From positions 1 through 56,926 of the forward strand of contig MU859278.1 in assembly GCA_033297205.1 (NCBI GenBank): DNA of 56,926 nt. The letters are read 5' to 3'. The notes under the pieces are model-generated. The model saw nothing but the letters and a program-made list of their open reading frames with translations. It was not told the origin of the DNA and ran no database searches. Below, in pieces: positions 1-12,457 of the stretch. Made by a program: the position numbers and the translations under genes. Every line of letters begins with the position of its first letter. Within the stretch, counting starts at the first letter, position 1. The stretch comes from Pseudoneurospora amorphoporcata. Its lineage: Eukaryota > Ascomycota > Sordariomycetes > Sordariales > Sordariaceae.

Positions 1-735
1 AGTGTGCACTACGAGTTCTGCCTTGCAAGCAGAACATCGTCTACCTTTTGGTAGTTTGGCGTTGTCGGGACATGTGCACTCCTGCCCTGTCATATCTGCC
101 TTGTAAACCCCCTTATAAGAAAATATGGGGCAAGAACCACGCTAATAATCCTATATGGGCTGATATATAGAATGTATTTTTGCTCAAATAAGTGTAGCGT
201 CGGGTATAACTGGCTTCGGCCAATGTGCTGGTAAGCTGATGCGGGTCGCAAGGTTTCTCGAGACCGACCCAAGTGGCAGGATTGGTTTCGAGTAAAACTC
301 AAATTCTATAAATGAATCGGTACTGTTTGGTCATTAACTCAAGAGACCTCCGGTCAACTACCCTAGGTGTTCGTATATCTAACTGATTGGTTTCGTTGGA
401 TAACCAAAGCGTGACCGTATCTTGAATATGCTCTTTCCGAAACTCGGTGTGCCATGTTGATTCTTATCAATGGCTTTCTGAACCAGACCTAGCCATTCAT
501 TTTGTCCTCGTGAGGTTTCTAGGACAACTCGGGACAGATCTCGTTTAGTGTACCAGGAGTACCAAGCTATCAAACAAATCAGCATTGGTTCAGTTGTACT
601 TGATACCCATTCCTCAAACATGTTGTTTTCAAAGTCCAAGTCCATAACCCATTGGCACATGCTACACGTAAAATCGTACACAGACCCGCATTTTCTAGCT
701 CTATCGAACACCCACTTCAAAGGCAAGCGGCCAGG
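1..735. other. intergenic, no gene seen
   Basis: The stretch lies downstream of the kynurenine monooxygenase stop codon and probably includes its 3' untranslated region. An open frame of 115 codons on the minus strand begins just after that stop, but I see no recognisable domain. No tRNA or repeat was seen. Confidence 0.5.
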
Positions 736-2391
736 TTACCGCCTGCTCCCATGAATCGTCCGACAAACCATCCCCATAAAATTGTAAAACACCCCGTACG
801 CCGCCCGTCCCAGCGCGCCCTTGTACCTGAACCACAGCCATATTCCCCCAACCAGCAGCGGCAGACCGACGCCGCCAACAAGGCTGCGCACCAACACCTG
901 GCCCTGGCGATCACTCTTCCTGACCACCTCCGAATACCTCTCATTCCCAAAGCTCACCCTGCTGTACTTGGTCTGCCACCCCAGACTCGGCACGTAAACA
1001 GACAACCACTCCTCCAGCGCCTTGCGCCACCTGTATACGGGCGATAGCACCGATGACCTCATCTCGATGTAATTCTGCAGCGCCAGGTCGTTGATGGCGT
1101 GGGCGTCCGCAATGCGCACGGCCGAGTACTCGGCCAAGGCGATCTCCCGTTGCGAGGCCTCGAGGTCGCTGTCGTCGTTGGTCATGCGGTCGTGTTTGTC
1201 GAGAATGTCGAACAGGATGCGGACGTCTTCGAGGCCGGCGTTCATGCCCTGGCCGTAAAAGGGGACCATGGCGTGGGCGGCGTCACCAACGATGACGACA
1301 GACGAGGAGAAGTGGTAGGGCTTGCATTTAATGCTGATGAGCGGGAGGTGGGGGTTGGCCTGAAATTGGAAGACGAGGTCTTCAGGGTGGATCAAGGAGG
1401 TTACGCCAGGGAAGTGCCTGTCGAAGAATAATAGGATTTGGTTACCGGTGGTATCGGCTTCGAGTTGGTCGTAGATGGCGGCAGGGGCGAATAGGGTGCA
1501 GGTGAAAGAGCCATCTTCGGAGGGGATGGCGATAAACATGAACTCGTTGCCGGGCCAGATGTGCAGGTGGTTGGGAGATATCCTGAACTTGGACTTGGCT
1601 GATGATGAGTCGGCCCTGGGGGCGATCTGGAACTCGCACCATAGCGTGTCGATGTACTCTTGCTGGTAGTCCATGCGGGTGAACTTCATCAGGTGGTAGC
1701 GGACAGCGGAGTGGGCGCCATCGGCGCCGATCATAAAGTCGAAGTCGATCTCGATTTCGCGGGCTCGGTCTCGTAGGTTGTATGTGCTCTCGTCTCTGGC
1801 TTCGAACCAAGCCTTGTTCCGCTTGAAATCGGCGCCGGTGAGCTTATGGTTGAAGTAGAAGGTGACGTTGGGCATCTCCTCCAGCATGTCGAGGAGGCGC
1901 TTGTTCAGGTCGCCACGGTCGATGGCGAGGATGCTCTGATCTATTCATCAACACACCTGCCCTGTAAAGGATTCGAAATGGGGGGATGGGGTCTTACCCG
2001 ACCATGGATGTCATAGTCTTGAGCTTCTTCATACAGCTTTCCATCGGGTCGCTTGCCGTGGATCATACGGCCTCTCATGGGGATGGTCACGCCTTTGACA
2101 TAATCGATGAGTCTTGGTTGGTTGGCATGGCGCATAGCATTAAGGCCGCGTTCTGAAAGAGCCAAGTTAATGGATCTGGTGAAGTTGAGCGGTGTTGTTG
2201 AGGGATCGCGGAGGTCTAGTGGTGATTTGTTAGCAATGACATGTTAAATCTTGACTCAAAGTGGAAGAAGACGCACCACCGCGCAGTTCGTAAATCTCAA
2301 CATAGTGACCACGGTTGGCCGCATACAGAGCAGCCAGTGAGCCGACCGGGCCAGCGCCGACGACGACAACCTTTTGCTTTATCCCCTCCAT
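736..2391 (-). CDS. bna4: kynurenine 3-monooxygenase (FAD-dependent)
   Basis: Hydroxylates L-kynurenine to 3-hydroxykynurenine using NADPH and O2, in the tryptophan-to-NAD pathway; the family sits on the mitochondrial outer membrane. I read three exons: 2280-2391, 1998-2215 and 736-1935, with introns of 64 and 62 bp. They join to 509 residues, the usual fungal length. Visible are the N-terminal dinucleotide fold GAGPVGS (about residues 10-16), the SINLALSERG segment, and the second flavin motif GDAAHAMVPFYGQGMN typical of this family. A hydrophobic stretch near the C-terminus (GLPLLVGGIWLWF) fits the known membrane anchor. The start at 2391 is chosen because the flavin fold follows within ten residues. 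The splice sites are inferred from frame and family alignment. Confidence 0.93.
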
Positions 2392-3040
2392 TTTCGAGAG
2401 AATTTCTTCCTAGGCTGCTGCTCCAAGGCTAGTAAAGCCGGGAATCGGAAATGGTAATGGTCGGTGGAAATAAAATATTGTTAGTGATTGCATCAGCCGA
2501 TATCAGATCCCATGCGATCCAGATATGTATGCAGTCCGATAATTGTCCGTGCCAAGAGTGATCCACTACCGACGCCTTCCGGTTGCACTAATACCTCAAA
2601 CGGCTTAGTGCCGGCGTACAAAGTGCCATCCCGGCCATTTAGGTAAGCAACCTGGTCCCTTCCATTGGGCCCAAGTTCCCAACAGAGCCCCATCGGGCCA
2701 CGACTGGACGGGAAGGGCGCAAGACAATGGAAGCCACTGCAGGGTTCCAAAAATATTCATGGTCGACGCCAAGCTCCCGTCAGCATCCCGTTGTCACTTT
2801 CTTCGGGTGTTTCACGCCCTTTGAACAACAACCTCCCATACCCAACACAAGAGGTCACAAAGGTACTTTTCTTTGCTTCACGTCCTGCAACCCCTGGCCA
2901 AATACCACGCCTTGCCGTCACAGAGCAACTCTGCCCGACCATCTTCGCTTCCACTTGCGATCGTCAAGCTAACTGATCGGCCCCTCTTTCCTCTCGATAA
3001 CACAGACAGCGACACTACAGTATAGTCTAATACAACCACC

Positions 3041-4435
3041 ATGACCGAACAACCCCCCGCGAAGAAGAAGTGCCTCGGCGCCGACTGCGAAAACGATGCC
3101 GGCACCCTCCAATGCCCCAAGTGCTTGAGCCTGGGTATTAAGGGCAGCTTCTTCTGCTCCCAGGATTGCTTCAAGAAGAACTGGGTATGGCATATTCTCT
3201 GATTTCCCCATCCCATATTTCTTGGTCCCTCGGCTAGGCCCGGTACCGGCCTTGCTTGGGCTGGGACTTGCATGCGAACCTTGATAGCTGACCCTTTGGC
3301 TGCCCAATAGAACACACACAAGGAGCTTCACAGGCTTGCCAGTAAATCAACCCAATTCCCCCCCCCTGCCAGAGCGCACATCTAAAACGCTTTTCCAGGC
3401 CCCGAAACCTACAACCCCTTCCCTACCTTTGCCTATACCGGCCCTCTCCGCCCCGTCTACCCCCTTTCGCCGAGGCGCGTTGTCCCCAAGACGATCCCCC
3501 ATCCCGACTATGCCGAGAGCGGTATTCCCGGCGGCGGCCGTACGAGATCCAACAAGATCGAGCAGCTAGACGAGAAGGGTCGCGAGGGCATGCGCAAGGT
3601 CTGCCGCCTCGCCCGTGAGGTTCTCGACGTCGCCGCTGCCGCCATCCGTCCCGGCATCACCACCGACGACCTCGACAAGATCGTGCACGACGCCTGCATC
3701 GAGCGCAACTCGTACCCTTCGCCCCTGAACTACAACTTCTTCCCCAAGTCTGTCTGCACATCCGTCAATGAGGTCATCTGCCACGGCATCCCCGACAAGC
3801 GCGTCCTCGTGGACGGCGACATCCTCAACCTCGACGTCACCCTCTACCACGAGGGCTACCACGGCGATCTGAACGAGACATACTACGTCGGCGACAAGGC
3901 CAAGGCCGACCCCGACTCGGTGCGCGTCACCGAGACGGCCCGTGAGTGTTTGGAGGAGGCCATCAAGCTGGTCAAACCCGGCACTCTGTTCCGCGACTTT
4001 GGCAACGTGATCGAGGCCCACGCTAAGAGCCGCGGCTGCAGTGTTATCCGTACATACGTCGGCCACGGCATCAACAAGACCTTCCATTGCCCTCCCAACA
4101 TCCCCCACTACGCTAAGAACAGGGCGGTTGGTGAGTGCAAGCCTGGCATGACCTTCACCATCGAGCCCATGATTGCGCTGGGCAAGTACCGCGATGTTAC
4201 CTGGCCCGATAACTGGACCTCTACCACCGTTGATGGCAAGAGGACCGCTCAGTTTGGTAAGTGCTGGTATTGTCATGACGCCGTAGGTGTTGCTGAAGTG
4301 GTGGGATGTTCAACTAACCCTGCTTGAACAGAACACACTCTCTTGGTCACCGAGACCGGTGTTGAGATTTTGACGGCGCGCAAGGCCGACTCTCCTGGCG
4401 GCCCGATACCCATGCCTACTGCTGCTGCTGCTTGA
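3041..4435 (+). CDS. methionine aminopeptidase 1
   Basis: Removes initiator methionine from nascent cytosolic proteins at the ribosome. Four exons: 3041-3184, 3311-3341, 3399-4256 and 4332-4435, joining to 378 residues, normal for eukaryotic type 1 enzymes. The N-terminus carries the C6H2 zinc finger pair (CLGADC, CPKC, CSQDC, then H in NTHKELH), which targets the ribosome and separates type 1 from type 2. The pita-bread catalytic domain shows all five metal ligands: D in LNLDVT, D in GDLNET, H in VGHGINKTFH, E in FTIEPM and E in FEHTLLVT, the last split by intron 3. Exon 2 is only 31 bp, so automatic annotation could miss it. Spacing and phase of every exon are consistent. Confidence 0.95.
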
Positions 4436-5672
4436 GTTTGGTCCGACGTTGAAAAAGTGAGGTGTGCATCGTTATTGGAATAAAAAGGCGTTTAGAGGGG
4501 TTAGTGTTGTGGTATAGAATTGTGCCGTAGCGTTCAATGCCTGAGTTGATACCCAGAGACTCTTCAATATGGGAACCCGAGGACATGGCTACGGCGCTTT
4601 TGACTTAATCCGAATCCTACTCTGGCTTTCAGTCAGATAGGGGTTTTGAGATCTGATAAGACACTGATTGAGGAATGACAGAGCTGGTGGGTAAATCGTC
4701 CCAGAATTGCACACATCAAGGGGAATTTGAAGATCATGATATCATGTGACAGGACGGAGTTCCTAAATATTCTTGTCCGGGGAGGATTCGGCATCTTGAG
4801 TTCACGGCGGACTCGGGCGGCGATTGTGGAGAACCGGGTCCGGAGCTCACTTTTTCTCCACAGAACCAGCTAGATTGTGACTGCTTGGATAGACAGGTAG
4901 ATACATACGTAGATGTCCAATATTTCACTGCCCAAATAGTTAGCAGTTTCGTAGTCAGCTGGGAATAATAGGATTTGAAAGACTTTTGAACAAATTCAAG
5001 AACAGGTCAAGTTGAGAAGCTGTTGAGACTTGAGAGCTCGGGCTTCCCGCCAACTCGATCATGCTCTTTACCGCTTTTGCCCCACCTCGGTCGGGCTTAT
5101 TTATAGGGGAGCTTTGAGGGAGAGAAGCTTGGGCCAACTTGGCCGCCCAACAGGCTCCAGGGGCAGTCTTGGCAACACGGCGAAAAAGAGTGGAACGAGG
5201 CTTTCATCATCGAGGAAGCCCCGAGACAAGAGCTGCCTTGCCCTCGACCAACGCCGGAGCACCAACCACCAACCACCACCAGCTGTCTCCACGCAACCAA
5301 AGTGAGTCTTCCCGCCACTGCCCCGAGTCCGAGCCACCTTTGTCCGGAGCTTCACCTGCCAACTTGCGACCGCCTTTTTCTTTTCCCCAAACACCAAAAA
5401 GATCAACTAAGACGGCTTTCCCCAAGTCTGTCATCCCAACTCTAACTTGACAACCCGCTCCAAGTACAGGCACCGACACCGGCGCGCCCGAAGCTTGATA
5501 CACTCCCCTTTTCCTCCCGATCGAACTCTATCGTCCGACTTCGATTCCATCATAATTGCGCACGCCATCTGTCGCGCACGTACAACATCTCGAACAAGCT
5601 CGCGCGAACCGAGTCCAACCACCTACACCACCCAAGTTCTAGCTATCATCCGATAAGCAAACAACCGCCAAA
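4436..5672. other. intergenic, promoter and leader of the cornichon gene
   Basis: No convincing coding frame. The DNA is pyrimidine- and CCA-rich from about 5200 to 5670, as fungal leaders often are. A TATA-like TTATTTATAG lies near 5097. Its use is inferred, not shown. Confidence 0.4.
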
Positions 5673-6367
5673 ATGTCGGGCGAGGCGTGGCTATACTTGT
5701 TTGCGGTGCTTATAAACGCCGTCAACCTCTTCCTCCAAGTCTTCTTCACCATCATGTACAGCGATCTCGAATGGTATGTTGGTTATTTATCTCCATTCTC
5801 ACGGGGTTGGACGCGCACATTGGACTCGGCAGCCCGCGCGCGTTGTGGCTTGCGCCCCTTTCTTCAGCAGACAGCTACTAACGGCATCTCGCAGCGATTA
5901 CATCAACCCCATTGACCTCTGCAACCGCCTCAACACCTACATCATCCCCGAAGTCGCCGTCCACGGTTTCCTGACCTTCCTCTTCCTTATCAACGGTTAC
6001 TGGTTGCCTCTCGTACTCAACGTGCCCCTTGTCGCCTGGAACGTCAAGAAGTAAGTTTTCACCCGTCCAGATAACAACATACACAGCTTGCGCGAACCGG
6101 GTAACTAACCATGCGATACAGGATCGTTGATAACGCCCACCTCTTGGACGCCACTGAGATCTTCCGCAAGCTTAACGTTCATAAGAAGGTACGTCATCAA
6201 CTCAACAAAACCCGCCGCGTCCGCTGTGATGGAGCCTCCAGGAATCATTTCTAACCGATCTGCGCGCTCTCCAGGAATCGTTCACCAAGCTCGGTTTTCA
6301 CCTCGTTCTGTTCTTCTTCTACCTTTACAGCATGATTGTGGCCCTCATTAGAGACGAGGCCCACTAG
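5673..6367 (+). CDS. erv14: Erv14/cornichon family COPII cargo receptor
   Basis: An integral membrane adaptor that loads transmembrane cargo into COPII vesicles leaving the endoplasmic reticulum. Four exons: 5673-5773, 5895-6050, 6122-6188 and 6275-6367. They join to 138 residues, the length of yeast Erv14. The protein is almost all hydrophobic: the first segment spans about residues 6-28, followed by the family signature around IMYSDLECDYINPIDLCNRLN, then two further segments, with the last ending SMIVALIRDEAH. The aspartate of INPID and the short polar C-terminus match the family. Exon 3 is 67 bp. The start is supported by a purine at -3 and by family length. Confidence 0.95.
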
Positions 6368-7530
6368 GAAACGGCCGTCGCTCGCTGAGCTCAACTGGAA
6401 TTTTCGTTCCACACGATACCCCAACGAGATTTCTCGGAGTGCACAGCTCTCTTATCGGAGTTCGTGCTTGCATCTCCAACACCATTATCTTTTTCGAAGG
6501 TACATAACGGCGCTGGGCACACTGGTAGGCAGTGCCTCTCTCCCACTCCATACAAAAATCATATACAGTACAACCACAGGCATGCAAGCAGGCAGGATCC
6601 TCGGCGACGGGCGTTTGTAAAGGACGGACTCGGTTCATGAGCGGAACACGCGAAGACGACTTAATAGATGGAATGGGATGGGCATGAAGCTATGAAGAGA
6701 TGGCAGGAATGAATTTCATTTGATGGGAGAAAGACGCGGAGGACGAACTGTGAGGGTTTTGGCTTCTATAATGAGGAGAGAAGGAAAAGCAACTGACGGT
6801 TGCCCAGGGAAGGTGGCAACTTTGCCTTGCTGTGCTCGCCACGGTTGGCACATGACAAGCTGGATAGATGGGGAAATGAAATGAATTAAAAGAATTCACG
6901 ACCTCTTCTGCGATGCCAATGGGTGTACGCTGAGGAATGAGATGGAGAAGATCGCGTACTGTATTTTAGTACTTGATGAAGTCTGTAATGAAATGGGACG
7001 AGCTACGTCATGAAATCATGCTGTCACTACTGTCACACTATCCAATGTCAACAACGAGGGAGGCATCGCGGTCTACCTAACCAGGTATGGAAAGCAGAAG
7101 GATGGGTTTTAGGTTGATAGATGTTTGGCGTGTAGTTGGGAAATATACTCTCTTAAACCCACCCCTTTTCGTACAAAGACGTCGAATCGAATACTCAGGA
7201 CATTGAATCTTGTATCAAAACTGAGCTTGGCTCAACGCTGATCATTCGGCCCCTCCATTGAGCAAGCCTCAGCTCCAAAAGCTTGGTCCTTGCCGGTCGG
7301 TCGTATATGGCCCGTGCACGCATGCATCAACCAGGCTCCACCAAGAATTCGAGGTCCAGTGTGTTCCAGACGTCAACCAATGCGCCTGCCGCCGACAACT
7401 CCAAGTCGCATCCATCTCCATCTTCAAAACAACAAAAACACCAAAACATTTCAAAGGTCCATCCATCAAGCGTGTGGCTGGCGAGCAAAACATCACCGCA
7501 ACACAGCAAGCCGCAGCACCATACGAAAAT
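6368..7530. other. intergenic, 3' region of cornichon gene and promoter of PRP17
   Basis: No gene recognised. The frame of the PRP17 exon stays open for 91 codons upstream of 7531, with an ATG at 7258, but that extension reads as low-complexity polar sequence and is more likely a leader. Confidence 0.4.
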
Positions 7531-9225
7531 ATGGCCGACTTCAACGAATACCCAGCCAACCTCTCAGTCAAAGACGCCCTCATCGTCCGCCAAGTCGCCG
7601 AACCAGACCATGCCGTTGTCCCCTACACCGGCGAGGACCTAAGCCGACCGCGCCTCGGGCCCGCCAACCCTTTCCGCGACGAAACCGATTCGACATCTAC
7701 CGCCGTCGGCACCAAGAGGAAGAACGTCCTGACGGGCACCGCGGCCGAGACCTACATCAGCGAGCACACCTTCCGCGCCAAGCACCGCGCCATTGAGCGC
7801 GGCGGCGGTCCCGCGCGCGAAGCACTAGGCAGCACGGCGAAGAAGGCGGCGGCTGCGAAGCTGAGACAACAGAGAGAGGAAAAGGGCAGCGCGACAGTGG
7901 CGGATGGCGATGGGGCCTACGTCGGGCCGTGGGCGAGGTACAAGAAGCAGGAGTATGAGGAGGTGAATGAGGAGGAGTTGGGGAGTGGTGAGGAGTACGA
8001 GATTGTCGAAGAAGAAGAGGAGGATGAAGAGGAGGTGGTAGAGAGCGGGACGGTGGTCAAGGCGCCGACGAAGAACCTGGCGCGGAGGAAAGAGGTGGAA
8101 GAGCTGGGCGAGGAGACGACGACGTTCCACGGCACTGAGGAGTTCGATTATCTCGGCCGTACGTACATGCATGTCCCGCAGGATCTGGATATCAGTCTCA
8201 CCAAGGACGTCGGGAGCGTCACGAACTTCATTCCCAAGAAACACATGCATACTTGGCGACACCATGCCGGCAAGCCCGTCACGGCGCTGCAGTTGTTTCC
8301 GAAGTCGAGCCACTTGGGTTTGTCGGGAAGTACGGACGGTACCGTCAAGATCTTTGATGTGTATCGCAATCGCGAGCTGTTGCGGACATATGCGGGCCAT
8401 TCGAAGGCTATCACCGACTTGTCGTTTAATAGGGGCGGAACAAAGTTCTTGTCAGGAGCGTTCGACAGGTGGATCAAGCTGTGGGATACGGAGACTGGGC
8501 AGTGTGTCAACAGGTTCAACACGGGCAAGACGCCGCATGTTATCAAATTCAACCCGTCGGTTGGCCAGGGCCATGAGTTCTTGGCGGGCTTGTCGGATAA
8601 CAGGATTGTGCAGTACGACAGTCGTGCGGGAGCGGATCCGGTGCAGGAGTACGATCACCATTTGGGCGCCATCAACACGCTCGAGTTTGTGGATAAGAAT
8701 AGACGGTTTATGTCAACGTCCGATGATCGCTCGTTGAGGGTGTGGGAGTATGGAATTCCGGTCGAGATCAAGACCATCAGGTACGCTTTCTCTTTCACCC
8801 CTTTTTTCACTAGGTAACACTGATGGCATGCTAACACCCCACCCAGCGAACCCGACATGTTCGCTCTCACCAAATCCACCCAACACCCTTCGGGCAAGTA
8901 CGTCCTCTACCAATGCTCCGACAACTCCATTGTCGCCTACTCGTCCGCCTCGGACAAGTTCCGCCAAAACCGCAAGAAGTCCTGGCGCGGCCACAACACC
9001 GCTGGCTCCGGTATCGGGCTGGTCTGCAGTCCCGATGGGCAATTCGTCGCTTCGGGAGATACCGGTGGATACGTCTGCTTCTGGGACTGGAAGACGTGCA
9101 AGATGTACCACAAGATCCATGCCGATACCAGCGGCGGGGCGATCAACTGCGTTGTTTGGTCGGAACAGGAGACGAGTAAGGTGTTTACGGCGGGGGCGAA
9201 GGGCGAGATTAGGATGTGGGATTAA
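7531..9225 (+). CDS. prp17: pre-mRNA splicing factor Prp17/Cdc40 (WD40)
   Basis: A WD-repeat factor that joins the spliceosome for the second catalytic step. Two exons, 7531-8780 and 8847-9225, join to 542 residues. The N-terminus (MADFNEYPANLSVKDALIV) and the PANPF-containing segment are typical of the family. A strongly acidic run (EEEEEDEEEVV) lies at about residues 165-175. The WD40 propeller begins near residue 239 and runs to the C-terminal WD dipeptide; repeats such as GSTDGTVKIFDV, GAFDRWIKLWDT and STSDDRSLRVWEY are plain. I chose the ATG at 7531 over an in-frame ATG at 7258 because family homology begins there. Confidence 0.93.
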
Positions 9226-10358
9226 AGCAAGGCTGCCTGGTGCCATGGGCCGTGGGTCCCCGCCTGGGCCGTTGGGACATGAGGAGAAGCTGGCGGTAGG
9301 TATCAGGGACGACAACGGCAAGAAAGAGAACATTGGTGGATTGAACGGGCAAAGAAGCAAAGAATGAGCGAACGGAAAAGATGTTGACAGCATTGCTTGG
9401 CGTTGGGATATACATTTGGAAGAGGTTTGGTGTACGATTTAGCTTGATGGAGCGGAAACCAAGGAGACCGGCGGGTAGCCGAACGTTACCAACGCCCTGG
9501 GGGCCGATTCTGTTTGTTTTATTTCTGGGGAGGATGATGTAAATCCGCAAGGCATTATGCCTTCAAACAGCTCTATCTACGGACCGGTGAACTGGGATTC
9601 TCATAGGTATGTGGGTTGGGGTTTCTTGATGAGGTCGTGTGGGTGTTAGTGTACTAACAGCGTCTTAAGAGCCTCCATGTTAGGCCACAGGGCCGTGCAC
9701 GCACCTGCCCTTAGGTATAGTATAGGAAGGAGGTACACAATAGATAGTTCACTGGGAGGATATACGTAGTCCGACCGGACTAATGGCCTAGTTCACCGTC
9801 AATCCTACTAATAGATACAGCTTGCACTGCATTGCAGACTCCATCACCCTTACACTCCCTCCAGTTGTGTAATTCAGGACAACTGACAACACCATGACAT
9901 GACAAAGACAAGACGCTCAAACAACATGATCGTATGGGATAAGCCAGGATATTGAATCGCCGAATCATGATACACATGGAGCCCTGCAAACCTGGAACGA
10001 TTCCTTTCAGCAGTAGGTACTTGTCCGCAGCTGCTAATGCGTGAGGCCCACGCCTGCCGGATGTCAGTCAATCCCACTGCAGGAGAGTTACCAGTGAATG
10101 GAAGATTCAAAAACAAACGAACCACTTGGCATTGATCGTTCCCCGCACAGAGTTCTCTTAAGACATCCATCTTCCTCTTTTCTTTCTTGATTCTTTGTTT
10201 CAACCAACCCGTCTTTTAGACCTAGTCCCTTGCCGATATCAACCACCAGGCCTGGGACAAAAAGGATATCGGGACGTCGCCAATCCCGTCTCTCGTTATC
10301 AACTGCTATCGACATCACCCAGCCATTGCCTCGGCAGCCTCATCCAGTCACCGTCACC
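9226..10358. other. intergenic, nothing recognised
   Basis: 3' region of PRP17 and promoter of the zinc-finger gene. No coding frame, RNA gene or repeat could be supported. Confidence 0.4.
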
Positions 10359-11571
10359 ATGGTTTACCTCTGCTATACGTGCGACGAGTCGTTCTACGAC
10401 GAAGAGGATCTCCAAGACCATCTGGGTGACTGGGGCCACGAGGCTCAGCACGAATATGCGAGATACGGTTGTGACACCTGCCTCGCAACCTTCAACAGCG
10501 ATGCTGCTCGTTGGCAGCACATGAACGCCAAGGGTCATGTTGGCCATGAGTGCCGTGTCTGCGACAACCGGTATCGCAGCGAGAAGCAGCGTGTCAACCA
10601 CGAGGTCGAGTACCACAACTATTGCGCCGACTGTAACAAGACCTTCCAGAACACCAACAACATCAAGATGGTAGGTACCTTCAAAGATATTCCGCCTGGG
10701 GCTTTGTTCCCACAAGCACCCCGGTGCTTCCGTCCAAAAGACATCTGTCGTCGGCTGGCGGTCCCAGCCAGCCAGACATCCACTCTCCTCTCCTCCCTAC
10801 CCAGCAGGCCTGACTAACCACTTCCACAGCATCTCAACTCCCGCATCCACCGTGGCCAAAACATCGGCTGCCCCTTCTGCCGCAATGGCTTCACCACCGC
10901 CACCGGCCTGACCCATCACTTGGAGAGTGGCGGCTGCCGCATGGCTCCGGCCCTGAACCGTGACAAGATCTACCAGATTGTCCGCCAAAAGGATCCCCAC
11001 GGCTACATCTCGAAGAACCTGATCGGCTGGACTGGTGAGGAGTCCAGCAACCGCTATAAGGCCACGGATCGCGCCTGGAACGGCCACGGTTGGGCTTGCG
11101 CTCTTTGCTCGAGGGTGTGTGGCACTAGGGATGGATTGGATAAACATCTTAATTCGCCTGCTCGTAAGTACTTTTATTTGAGTTTGTCCATTCTTCCTTT
11201 CTACCCCCATGCTTTTGTTTGGTTTGGTTTGGTTTGGTTTGGTTTGGTTTGGTTTGGTTTGGTCCTGAAGTCAATCGTCGAAGGAGTGGAACGGACAGAC
11301 GGATGTCTATATCACGTCTCGCTAGGCATACGTCAACACCATTGTAGCAACACAGCGTGCGAACGGACGGGATGCTGACAATGTCATTTACAAATTCACA
11401 GACTACTCCATACTCTACCACTGCCCCAACCGAGCCTGCAACTCCGAATTCAAGACCTTGGCTTCTATCATCAACCACTTGGAGAGCGAGTCGTGCAGGT
11501 TCATGCAATTTGAGGCCGTTCAGAGGCGCATGGGTCAGGTGGTTACCAGCGGCCGGATGATTGAATTTTGA
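10359..11571 (+). CDS. C2H2-type zinc-finger protein, seven fingers
   Basis: Exons 10359-10670, 10830-11163 and 11402-11571 join to 271 residues made almost wholly of finger-like units. In order these are CYTC..H, CDTC..H, CRVC..H, CADC..H (split by intron 1), CPFC..C, CALC..H (split by intron 2) and CPNRAC..C. Some units end in C rather than the second H, so they are C2HC variants. Between units five and six lies a conserved block reading about ALNRDKIYQIVRQKDPHGYI, which recurs in the neighbouring pseudogene. Fungal proteins of this layout are usually uncharacterised; nucleic-acid or protein binding is an inference. Intron 2 carries a (TTTGG)9 microsatellite. Confidence 0.85.
11218..11262 (+). 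repeat. (TTTGG)9 microsatellite
   Basis: Nine perfect pentanucleotide units lie inside intron 2 (11164-11401) of the zinc-finger gene, about 55 bp after the donor. Its length is likely to vary between strains. Confidence 0.95.
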
Positions 11572-12457
11572 TCAAATGCATGGCGCCTCTTTTCCTGCCG
11601 GTGCTGCTGCTACTGACTGGTACTTCTGGTCCAGCCTGGGAGTGCAACCATTCTTTTCTCGGGGCCTGCGAGTGACGAGACTCTGGGATGGAGCCCTGCC
11701 TACTGGGAGACCATAGGGGGCAAGCGATCAGTTGTGGATGGATGTTCTGAGTGGCGATCACCCAAGGATGTCTATCTGGCTGAGGCTGGGAGCGATTTGT
11801 GAGCATGTATAATTTGATTTGTACATTGCTTCGGTGGGCTAAGGAAGTCTTGCTCTTCAACCGGTTCATGGACTTCGATGGAGTTGGGGAGTCACCTGTT
11901 AGACTTGGTTGTTCCTAGATGCCTTTGCTTTACCCAAGAATAGAGGTTGTAGCAGATACTAACCAAGAGACCGTCGAGGCTGAAAACGCATTGTTCCATT
12001 GCGGCTCCAGGAACACTCTTCCTCTTGTTGTTAGCCGTTGCAGTGGCTTGCAGCTGCCCACAAAATTCATTCCGGAGGCCCACTGGCGTTATTTCTGTTC
12101 GATATTGAGGATGTTTCTACTTCGTGTGAATGGTACGTAGTACTGTAGTTGTCGCTAGGTGCGTTCTCCTCTTTCTTCTTTTTTTTTTCTTTTTTTCTTT
12201 CAGGAAAGAGAGATCCTCTTCGTCTACCTGCTCCGCAAAAGAGTTTTGGGCGTTTTCTAAAAGGGATCATCAAGTCTCTTGTCGTTTGTACAACGCTCAA
12301 ATATTCTTTCTCATGCTTTGTTGGCCTACTTTGTGAATAGATCGTTCGGCGCCGGCGTCTGTTCATCAATTCACATCTCGCGAACATCACCACGCTCGCT
12401 CAGTTGGCACACTCCGAGGGGTCCAACACCTCGCGCGAACTAAGTTATCATTACTAG
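11572..12457. other. intergenic between zinc-finger gene and its decayed copy
   Basis: No coding frame. A pyrimidine tract (CTTCTTTTTTTTT type) occupies about 12172-12205. I looked for remains of fingers one to three of the duplicated gene here and could not find them. Confidence 0.4.

Noticed and set aside
379..726. 115-codon open frame on the minus strand just after the kynurenine monooxygenase stop
   Set aside because: No recognisable domain and no conserved pattern; more likely part of the 3' untranslated region.
7258..7530. N-terminal extension of Prp17 from an upstream in-frame ATG
   Set aside because: The extra 91 residues are low-complexity, and family similarity starts at the ATG at 7531.
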